DNA of 26,753 nt, from assembly GCA_012064415.1 (NCBI GenBank), contig SSNU01000308.1, positions 1-26,753 on the forward strand. The letters run 5' to 3'. The stretch comes from Gyrodactylus bullatarudis (taxonomy: Eukaryota > Platyhelminthes > Monogenea > Gyrodactylidea > Gyrodactylidae). Under the pieces are notes generated by a model. The model had not been told where the DNA came from. It ran no database searches and saw only the letters and a list, made by a program, of their open reading frames with translations. Below are positions 1 to 12,000 of the stretch, in pieces; positions within the stretch are counted from its first letter, which is position 1; every line of letters starts with the position of its first letter. Made by a program: the position numbers and the translations under genes.

Positions 1-54
1 AGGCGTGTGAAGACAATCACCGTCGAAACGTTTGGATGACCATGGCTGAGAATC
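1..54 (-). CDS. large gene coding block 26 (cut by window edge)
   Basis: Acceptor AATATTAG at 55-56, then 18 codons in phase 0 with block 25 (DSQPWSSKRFDGDCLHTP), still open at base 1. The gene therefore continues beyond the window. Confidence 0.6.
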
Positions 55-3000
55 CTAATATTGACCTAAGTTTTAATAAATTTTATTATAAAACTAATTT
101 TAGATCATTTTTCACTGATTCGGAATATAAGAAAATTTTAATTTGGAAAAATAATACTATAAACATGTTACAGTAATTATGGAGTCTGAGTAAACCAAGG
201 AATCTGGAAACTCGGTATTCAGACTCACTGATTACCCAGGGATACTACAGAATTCTTAATGTTTCTATTTTCCCCCTAGTAAATAGCCAATAAGGGAATT
301 TGAATACTGAGTTTCCAGATTTCCTGGTTTACTCATACTTTCAGGGAGTTTGCAGGCTCACATAAGTTTCCAGAATCCCATATTTGTTTCCAAGTATAAA
401 TAAAGTGTTAATAAAATGAACAATGATGTATGAAATCTACTCACCTGGGTCCATGAAATGCACATTGTAATACTTTTGGGTGGGCTAACTACTTGTGTGT
501 AAAATTTTTCATTCTTTTTGTTTGTTTCTTTTTCCTCTGGTGAGAGAAATTCAACTTCTTCATCATATAAAAATCGTAGCCTGTTCCTATCAATAATTCG
601 AATGTCGGCACTCCAGGGAAATATTGACTTGACAATTTTCAACTGACCGTAGTGCCAAATTTGTGAGTGTCTCACTTTCTCATATTCAATATTTCGATTG
701 AGAATGAGATACGAAAAATTATTTTGCGAAGATTTGATCAAATTTTTCAATAGAATTTTGGCTTTTCTATTATGAAAATAAGGTTTGATATCGGAGGAGT
801 TATCAAGATAATCCTAATTTTTTTCCTGTTACACAAAATTAATGCATAATGAGTTTATGACTGTTGTATCTGACATTTAAAGTTGTCATTGATTGGAGAT
901 AAAAACCAACTTTGAGTAAATCTTTGGAAATCATTCAATCATTAAAAGCTGGTGCAAACAAAAATACGATAGAATGTTCGATACAACTTAAATCGATGAA
1001 AATTTAGATTTATAATTTTTATTTGTCTTAAGTAGAGAATATTTTGAAGTTGATCACTGATTCACAGACGAATTTATCTTAACAACTTTTCGGCTTATCT
1101 CCTTGAGGGATTCAAAAAATATTTGTGTTCCCAAGTTAGGAATCCTAACTATCAGGTAAATATTATATAATAGATTTTGAGCACATTACCGAATTGTAGG
1201 AAAAATTCAGGGATGAAAATTCCTAAATTGTGTAAAAAGGCTTGTAGCAAAAATAACAAAATTTCATCATAAAACAGCTTGAATTTTAATGCATGGACGG
1301 ATTTAAATGTCATGTGAAAAATACATAAATTTTCAACTAAATATGTCAAATAATCTTAACAGTCAGTATAATCTTGAAGATTCATAAATCGAAATTAAAA
1401 ATAGTTATTCTAATAAAATATTGTATTTTCAGGGCAAATATAATTGTCATTAGATTCAAGAATTACTCTTGGGCAAATTCCACGATCCAAATTCTACGAA
1501 TAAGGAAGGATATAATAATAAAAAATAATCTAATTACATGCATGCGTTATCAAGAAAACCAAACCTTATTATGTTTAAGAAGGTATTGATTTTCAAGTTT
1601 TGTTAGCAATTCATTGTAATTCCATGAGTGATGTAACCAAATTTTACAAATCTTTACCTTGAAAAAATCTTTGTAAAATTTTGAATTTAATATTATATTG
1701 GAAGATTTTTAAAAAACGTAACGGAATGAAATTAACCTGATTTTTATGAATTTGAGGATTGTAAAGTCTAAGGAGATTTTGGGAAAATTGTCTGACTAGA
1801 TTTTTTTTGTATTCACTGGAGAATACACGCTTCAATTTGAAATGAGGATCGATTTAATTCAATTCTCTGTCCATATGAATGAAAATTAAGTTAAAGTCCC
1901 AATCTATCTTTATAAAAAAGCTTGCCTGATGTGATCCGATCGATATGATAAATTTTAATGAATACGTATAAAAATGTCTTTATAGAAGAGATAAAAATTA
2001 ACTTACTTATCAGCAACTTCAGTTTTGTAACAATATGAAGTTGGTTTAATACAACAATGGGAACCAGAATAATCCGCCAAAAAAGTTTCATTATCCTGTA
2101 TTTGATAAAAATCGTTGAGCCAATAGAGAAGCAAATCTGAACGATTATTGAATTTATGATCAAAAGAATCTGATAAGAAGATTAGACTCGAATCGATATT
2201 CCTTTCCGTCTTTGTAGGAACTTTAGAGTTTCTTAACTCCTAGAAAATATAAATTTATCATTCAAAGGAATAATATGTATGTTACGACCAATGTAGAAAC
2301 TTTAATCAGTGTATACACTGTTCATCTCAATGGTCAATGTAGAAACTGAGTCTACCATTTTTTCAATTTTATTTATTTCCCCCTTATGACTAAATAAGTA
2401 ACAAATAAGAAAATATTCGGTCAGTGTATACACTGATTAAAGTTTCTACATTGGTCGTAACATGTATAAGAATTAGCTTTATTATTCCCAAAGCTATCAA
2501 CTAACTTCTTTAGAGCTTGTCCAGAAGAAATAATTTAGGATAGCTATCAAATCAACAGCCTGAGGGTAAATTGAATCAAAAATTATGATTTTATTTTTGT
2601 AAATTTGTAACAATTCCTTGAAATCAATACGTTCATCATTAACTCTTTGATTCTGCAAATTGAATAATACTTTTAGATTTTAAATACAAAATAATAATTG
2701 AAAATTTATAAAAAGGAGGCATTTTCTAATATTGTCTAATCAATGAGCTAGAGAGAATTTCAGAAATGGGAATAATGATTTGGTGTGTTCGAAGGTATAT
2801 GGTATACCCTATACAAACATTTGTTTATTTGATTGAGTGTTAAAATTGAAACATAATAAGATTAATTATGTCGTATAATAAGAATATTCTTAATTTTGAA
2901 AAATGTATAAATTAATGCTTTATCAAATGTTTTGGGAAAGATTTTTCTGATCAAATCCTTTTTCTTTTGTTCTTTCACAAATATGGTTAAACACAGCCTC

Positions 3001-6000
3001 TTGAATATTTCTTCAATCTTGTATTGCAGAATATTATTTCATTGGAGGAAAAATTCAAATTTAAATAGAAGAAAAAGATTATTATAATCTGATAAACGCA
3101 CATGGCTTCTGGTCACATTTAACAACTTGACAGTTTTTCGGTTTGTTATCAAACCATGCTCAAGAATGAGTTTCAGGAAACCAAAATCTCATGTCAAAAA
3201 TGTTCCTTGTTACATAAATAAATAAACTTCAATTGCTTATTTCAATATAAAATAAAAAACAAAGTAAATTAATTACTAATCAGTTGAGGAATTAATGAAC
3301 CATGGCCTCACCAATTATTAAAAAGTATCAAACAAAATTGTTTATTCTGTTTCAAAAATTTGATACTGTACGAAATACAAATTGTATACATGTAGTTCCC
3401 TGTCTTACGATTGTTTATGGTCAAAAGAAAGAAGACAACGAAATAAAAGACTTATCGATATCTCAGCTAAAACAAATACTGCTCAGTAGGGATATTTTTT
3501 GAAAATTAGTAAATTTTTTCCTAGCACTAATTCGATAGAACCTTTAAAGGCCGTTCTAATGATGTATAACACTAGTAGGTTCTGAGAAAGTTCAAGGAGT
3601 GTTGTAAGCAGGTTGAGTGATTTTCCTATCTAAATGTATTGAAAAATAAACCAATTATTTTCGAATTTTTGAAAGCTATGAATAATCATTCTTAGAATAA
3701 ATTTTTGTTGTTGGAAGCTAATTATTTCTTCAAGCCAACTATTTAGATCAGATATTTTCTTGAATCAACCGAAAATACCATGGATTTCTGTAGAAAATGT
3801 ACACACTACTTAAAAGTAATGAGATTTATTTTCGTGAAAAAATCTTTTTAGAACTTTGTTGTATTGACATTACCCCTAGGGGAAGGTTTAATCTAAGAGA
3901 AATTTCACACCTAGATTCCTTAAATACTAAAGCATCTTTATTTATGTAGGCATCTGTGAATTTTCGAAAAATTGTTCTTAAAAAGTTATCCCTACTGCTC
4001 AGCATCTTTCATAATTGTTTAAATGTTAACCCTATCCAGTCAAATATGTGTGTGAGAGTATGAAAGTAGAAAATTTTATACTTACAGTTTGATTTGGTGA
4101 TATATTCTTGATGTCATCATAACTTAGGATTTTAGCATCTTTAAAGCCGATAGAATAGAAAAGACTCAGCCAGATCAGGATTTTATTTCTATTTACATTG
4201 GAATGATTTCCTTTAATAAGGAGGATTTTTCCCGAATTCTCCTTCTTTAAGATTAATTGGGGCTTTTCTCTTTTCTTTATCAAATCATTTTCTAATGATA
4301 ACTTGGGATCAGAACATATAAGCATTTTGAATTGGTGATACTCGACAAGTTTCTCTCCCTAAGAAAAAGATTACTTGAATAAACTTTTTTTGTTAGAGGA
4401 GCTTATTATAAGTAAATGGTTATGTACAAAAAATATAGTGATATGAAATTTGAATCCAATCAATTTATTTGAAAACTCAAATTAATTACGCGGAATTATT
4501 GATTTGATTATTGAAATCTTTAAGAGTTAATTAAATTTATTTCATTTGTTACAGTTTTGACTAAAATTTGAAAAAATATTTTACTTTTGACTGCACTTTC
4601 GTTCATATTTTACAATACAGTACTCCCGCTTTAATAACTGTGTTTAAGTTATTTTTTCCTAATTTCTACCCCTCAAAGATCTCTTTTGTAAATCATGACT
4701 TCTCAGAAGTAGACGTTTTTACCCAAAATATGCTAAATTTTAATTTTCAACTTAACCTTTCGACAGAGATTTTTCTACGAGCTAAATATTCACGTAAATT
4801 TTCATAAACGTCCGAGAATCCTCTTAAGTTTATAATTCAAAATTCAAAAGTTGGAAGAGAATATATTAAATCACTAAATGTACATTTCTCAAAGGATCAT
4901 CAGTAGTGTCACTTTAAAAATGATAGAATTTAAAAAGTCCATGAATATAATATACATATTCTCAAAGAAATAGTAAAAGATTAAGAAAAAGAATAAAATG
5001 TGAGCTAAAAAAACACCAAAACTCTCCAATAAATAGCAGAAATGGAGAGAAAAGTGAAAAAGCTCACATCGGCCAGGGTAGTTGAAGATTGTAGGAATAA
5101 TTTTTCTGAACGCATAGATTTGGTTTGTATAGATTAATAAAGAATTTCTCTTTCACCCATACATTTATGCTATCATCACCAGGATTTTTGTAAAGAATAG
5201 AAAAATTCGAAGTTGAGGCAGTATGATTTTCTTGTTTAAGATGTCTTGTAACCGCTGTGTCTTTCTTCAAATGATCACTGGATCTTGTAGAAAGTTTCCT
5301 TATAGTTCGTCCTATATATGAAGCCCCACAAGTGCATTGAAATTTGTAAATCAATAGAGTTTTTTCTTCAGGTTTAAGTAAATCCTTATGGACCAAATTG
5401 AATAATCTCTGTTTTAAATACAATTTTCAATTGTATATTATTGTAATGTTGATCGATGAGATTAACCAATATTTTCCTAACATTATTACTAAAACCGTCA
5501 CCTTTAAAATTAAGCTTCATGAAAATTATAGTCTTATCAGCCTCATCTGTGTTGTTTGTTTCATCGTCTATGATATCAGATCTATCATTTTTCTGTCAAT
5601 CATTTCTGTACCATGTTTATTAGGGCTATTTCTAATAGAATTTGCAGAAAGTAACCTTCAAAATTTTCTTGAAATTAAAAATGGAAAAAATTCTTCCTGA
5701 CTATTTTCTCAAATAGGGTGGTGGGGTTGTTATCCATATCACTTGTGTAATGAGTAGGGTAGTAAATATGGGATTTTTGATACAGTAGTACCCCAGAGAT
5801 GGATGTGGAAAATTAACCCGCTCTTCTCTCTACCCCCGAAATATACAAAAAATTTCGTGTCATCACTTGAAAGTAGGCATAATATCGTTTTTCAACCTAA
5901 AAATTTAGTTTCGGTTAATTTTTACACCATTCAAAAGATTTTAATTTCTAGATCAAAACCGTACAATAAACTGCATAATTTGGATTTAAAATAAACATTC

Positions 6001-9000
6001 TATAATCAATTAAATTTGAAATGGTGAAAAAATTTTCTGGAACATCATTTCTCTTTTTTCCTTAAGAATATCTTGGGTGTGAAAAGGGACCTGCTGTACC
6101 CCCAAAACAAACAAATGAATCCTTAATGATTTATCATCATTTCTATGGGTGGTAAATTCAATGCCAGATTGGAGAAGTTATACGGTAAATTTCAACTTAG
6201 GTGTCATTCGAAAAAATTAAAATTTTCGAAACATGAATTATTTATGATCCAAATTTAGGGTCCAATATACAGTATATTGCAGGATATATTCTAAAATGAG
6301 CCAATCATTTTCATCTTTTTTTTATTTAAATTGAGAACCAGTGCGAAGAAATTGCAATCATGAAACACGAAAACAATGTTATAGTTGCTCAACTTGCTCG
6401 AGAAGGCTCAACAAATAAGCAAATTTGTGAAAGAACTGGTTTCACTCTCAACCAGGTAAAATATTGTAAACGCGTTGGAACAGCCAAAAATCCTCATCAA
6501 ATTATGTATGACTCAATCCAGAAATTTTTATATGACTTCAATAAACAAATTCTGTTTTCGAATCTTCATATATATTTGAAATCGAAAGCTGAATCACTAA
6601 AAATATATCTCACATATCGATTCATAAGACAGTTTTTAAAGATTCATCCCAACTTCAAAAGAAAAATCGTAAGATATCTTAATGATAATTTTTAGATATT
6701 CAAACGAAAATTTTATACTATTAAAGAGAAGCTACACTTTATTGATCTATGTGATATTAATGGATACAAGAGAGTTGCTCATGATTATTGCATTCAAGAA
6801 GAAACGTTAATAAAATGGATTTCTAAAGCCCATAAAATGAGAAAGTTTCAAAATTCATCCCAAAACAAATCTTCCATCAAACAAATACTTCCATCGCTAA
6901 AGTACCCTAATTTGGATAGCAAGGCTAAAGATTTAATCCAAAAGTGAAGAAGCAAAAATCTCCCTGTCAGAATGTTATCAATAATTTTTTTAAAGTATCT
7001 AAAATTTGGGGTTTACACCAGGTACCTCAAAGAAATTTTAATGTAGGGATAATTACAAAAACAAATGGACCATTTTCATATTTTACAAAAACAAATGGAT
7101 AGACCATTGCCTATTTTCATAAGAAAAATGGATATACCAGACCTATTTTCATAAACAAATGTATGTTTCACATTTACCCCAAAAACAAATGGACACATCG
7201 TTGTGTATTTCATTAACAAATGGAAATTCCTCATTTAAAAATATATATTGGTTCACATAAATAGGAGTTGTGTATCAATTTCTTATTCAAAACATGCTCG
7301 AGTTTTTTTTCTAAAGCGTAGCTGACTTCTAAAGATCGCTCTTCACGATTACTTTATCAAGCTATTTATCCCATAAAGTATGATAAAGGCTGCTCAACAT
7401 TCTATGCGCCGCGGTAATATGTAATAGGGAAAATTGTCAATTCAGAGCCAGATTCTACATAGGGTCAGATTCTTTGTTTAGCCCTGAAGTAAACTTATTT
7501 TCTTATGTTATGTTTTCTTTATGTTATGGAACCCATAGCGGAAAATTTAAGCAATATGTTTTGAATAAGAAATTGATACACAACTCCTATTTATGTGAAC
7601 CAATATATATTTTTAAATGAGGAATTTCCATTTGTTAATGAAATACACAACGATGTGTCCATTTGTTCATGAAATATACAAAGGTGTATCCATTTGTTTT
7701 TGGGGTTTTTTTGGTTAGAAATATATCTATACTATTTTTTGAAATCGAACTTTTTTTCTAAATTTATATACAGAATTATAAAGATTAATGATTGTACAAA
7801 TAAGAGAACAGAGTAAGAGTGTTTAGTGTGCCCGGTGTAGGAGGGTTTGAACCTCGGACCGAGAGTAAAGTGGTTCGAGAGAGGTGAGAGAGATACCACT
7901 ACGCCACACCGGCTAAATGTGAAACATACATTTGTTTATGAAAATAGGTCTGGTATATCCATTTTTCTTATGAAAATAGGCAATGGTCTATCCATTTGTT
8001 TTTGTAAAATATGAAAATGGTCCATTTGTTTTTGTAATTATCCCTTTAATGTAACAATTTAAATATATGCACTCAACCATAAAAAATGAATAAAATTATG
8101 TTTCATAATTTCGAATTCAATTGTTTATTTATAAACCTAAATCGTACCTATGTATGATTTTTTCGCACGAACAAGTTATAGGTCGTACCGAAAGAAATTT
8201 TGAGATTAGGTGTAGAGAGCATAAGAAGGCTATAGAAAAAGTCAGCAAATACAAATCAGCACTAGCTAAACACTGGAGTGACAATCCAGATCATATTATA
8301 GATTTTAATAACATAAACATTCTAGGAAATTTGAGGAATAAGCTAAAAATATGATTTTGGAGTCTATAGAGATTAAACTAAACGAGGTTGTTAATGGTAA
8401 TAAGACGGATATAAATATTGGAAATCGTTGGCTAGAATTGATTGATTAAAGTTGAGAAGAAATCTGATTGGTTTAATGTTTTGATTGGACACACAAGGTT
8501 TTAAGTATCTTAAGTTTTTTGAAAAATCTCACGCTAGAAGAAGAATACGACATGTATTCGAAATATTGTGTGAGTCCTAACTGTTTTTATCAGGGTAATC
8601 TAAATGTTTTTTATTCTAATCTTTATTTTAATTTTCCTTCAAGTGATGAATTATACTATCAGAGTTATTACTCTAATAATTCTGATTATTGTAACAATCA
8701 CTATAATTTTTATAATCCTTGCTCTTTAAGAAATACTACAACCTTTTCTCCTCTTTCTACAGACAGACCAATACAAGCCAGAAGACAACATAGTCAGGCA
8801 GCAAGCGAACAACGTTATAGACAATCTATGCCGAACAGCTCCCTGAAGAACTACTTGGTTCAAAATTATAAATATAAATGTTTCAATTAAAAAAAACATT
8901 GCTAGTAACCAAGATAAATTTGCGATTTTTTCCTTATTCTTCTAAATGATAAAATATTAATTCTCACTTAAGTAACTGTCTAATTAAGCCTTTTCATTTA

Positions 9001-12000
9001 CTCAGGTAAAATAATTATAAATTTAAAACAATTTTCAGTCATGTTTTATCAATATTTATTTGTTTTCTAATTTTTATCATCTACAATTTAAATCGAGAAT
9101 TATTTAAACTTTATTTCTTTTATAGCTTAATAAGACAAATTAGAGCTTCTTATTGTAAAATAAGACCTATCGTAGTCAGCAGATTAAGAAATCATCGTAA
9201 TTCCAATTTCGATTTCCAGAAAGCATATAACTACTCAGGTATCATTAGAATCATTTTCTTCTTTTTTGTCTCTGGCTTATTACACAATCCGCCTATAATT
9301 GGATGGTCAATATGTAAAATATGGACAAAAGTGTGGTCAAAAGTAAAATATTTTTTCAAATTGCAGTCAAACTGTAAATATTAGAAAAAGTGTAATCAAA
9401 AATGTATTTAACTCCATAAATAAACGAAATCTTGGAAAAATTTGGCAATAAAAATGGGGAATTTGAGGGTCTAAAGTAAGACTGAATTACTTACCAAATA
9501 GAAATCTAATTGAATTTTAGCTTCATCAAAAATTTCTGCACTGGCATCTAACTTTAGGCTGAATGAAATCATATTCTCGAATAATTTCAGTACAATACGA
9601 CCATGGAATAAATCGGGACTTTCGTTAAATTTTTTCCTGTGACATATAAAGTTTTCTTGCGTCTCACTGACAATGAGTCGACGATCTAGCCTAATTGTTA
9701 CTTCAAAATTTTGTATTGGAAAATTGGAATCATTTTGTATCTATAAAATAAATATTGATCAATAAATTTCTAGTTATAATACATTTCTGTCAAATAAATA
9801 ACATTGTAAATTATAAAATAGAATTTTGAGAAAAAATTTAATTATACATGTTTCAATTCCAAAAAAACAAAAAGTATCCACTGAAAATGTGTCCACGGAT
9901 ACTTTTCTCATGATTCAATGAGGAACATGAACATTCTAGAAAAGATTACGAATATTATTTCCCAGGATAAAATTTTAAAAATAGGAAAAACCCTTCAATT
10001 GTGAAATAAAAGAGATCTTAAATGGACCACTTTTTATATATGTTACCGTGAAAATGGGAAATCAGTGAATGGACGCTAATCCCTAGTAAAAATGGGAATT
10101 ATCTCATATAATGAGATTTTATTTTATTCAATGGGCCCATACTTTTGTCGTACTCATAGCTAAACCTTTTTTGACCATTAAGAGTTTGTTACATTTTTGA
10201 CTTCAATTTGAAAATATACATTACTTTTGACTACACTTTCTTCCATATTTTACACATTTGATTATAGTCGTATTTCAATTAAAATATTGAGGATTCTTTC
10301 CAGATTTATTTTGACTATAGTTTATTTAGATTCTACATTTTTGACTACTCTTTCTTCAATTTTATGTTTTTGACGAGGATTATGATATTTTAAAAATCTT
10401 TAATTTAAAATATTCAGTGAATATTATTCACTATGAAGGATTACGTGCTCGTCTTTAGTAAAGGCCCTTAACCAAGGCATAATATCTTTACTTCTCATGC
10501 TTGGAATGCGATCTAAGTGTCAATTCCATAAATGATATCAAGATTATTAACAGCATATTTTTTTAATAAGTTCAAAAGATGGTGCCTTTGCGCAACCATT
10601 TACTTTCAATAAATTTACGCATTGTATACTGCGATCGGCTTCTTTTCCTGTTAAGACTGATGTGCAGTTTGATTCTGTGAGACTCAAAAGTAGAAATTAT
10701 AATCAAGAGACGACCATGTTATACTCCATAACGAATATTTTAAATTTAAGATATTTAAAATATCATAATCCTTGTTTTTTTATTAACGGTCAAAAAAGGT
10801 TAAGCTATAAGTACGACAAAAGTATGACCAAAAGTACGGGCCCTTTGAATAAAATAAAATCTCATTGTATGAGATAATTCCCATTTTTACTAGGGATTAC
10901 CGTCCATTCACTGATTTCCCATTATCACGATGAAGGTTCCAGTGAAAACTCAGCGAAATGGGTAAATATTTCCCATTTTCCCGGGAATATGAACGATAAC
11001 TCATTTTCACTAATGATTATCGTCCATTCACTGATTTCCCATTTTCACGGTAACATATAATTCAAAGCCTGTATGTTATTTTGTAAATCTCTTACAAAAG
11101 TTTGTATCCAAAATAGTGAAATCTGTGATATGACTTAGAAAATCATTCCGGTAATAGAGAGCTAGACATAGATGAAATATTCAAAATTTCAACAAATTTG
11201 AGCTGGAAATAAGAAAGATAGAAGCACTCAAAATGGGTTGACTTGGGGAGAAAAAATCTTAAATTCGTCTCATTGCTCATTAGTAGAGGGGTTGAAAAAT
11301 ATTTTAGTCAGTTCCTCTTTTTTTATACTTTTTTAGGAAGTTCACTGTATATCCAATGAATACTATTCATGGGACATTAAAAAAATTCTTTTTAGTTTTG
11401 TATTCAGCTATTCATTCATTTAAGCAACAAAAAGGTACATCCGTATACATTTGTGTATATTATAGTAAGTAATACATAATACAGTATTCTATATATACTA
11501 TATGGTGTATAATAGGACGATGAAATTCCATGTAGAAAATCCAATACATATATCCTAACCATGTGAATAGTATTAACAGTTTGTATAAATGATAGCTTTA
11601 CCAGTGTAAATAATTCTTTGTCTCCTCTTGTTTTTGTAACTGGTGGTGTATAAAATTATTGATTCACCTATTAACGAATACATACAATATATACAAAGAC
11701 CAATCAGAGCAAAGCTAGATTCCTATTGGGCGCCCATTTTACAAAGTTAATAGCTAGAACAGTACAGAAGAATGCAATTTTTCATTTTCAATAGTGACAT
11801 ATAAAGTAAATGGCTTCTAATATCGAAGAAATCGATACGACTTTTGAGTCAATCAAAAAGATAAAAGAATTTTTGAATAATCTCATCAAAAAAACAAATC
11901 GACCTCATCGCGTGGTCCGATCAAGCTCTAGCTATTATCATGCTTCATGTAGAGTGGAAGATTGCAATTTCACAGCAAGATTTAATAGAAGAGCTGATAA

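Noticed and set aside
5398..5700. Plus-strand open frame of 100 codons
   Set aside because: Antisense of the Penelope copy A upstream coding; the composition is the mirror of that frame.
7831..7913. Functional tRNA gene
   Set aside because: The D- and T-arm spacing does not fold properly, the central arm is a CT-rich run, and it heads a defined insert with an A-run, so SINE fits better.
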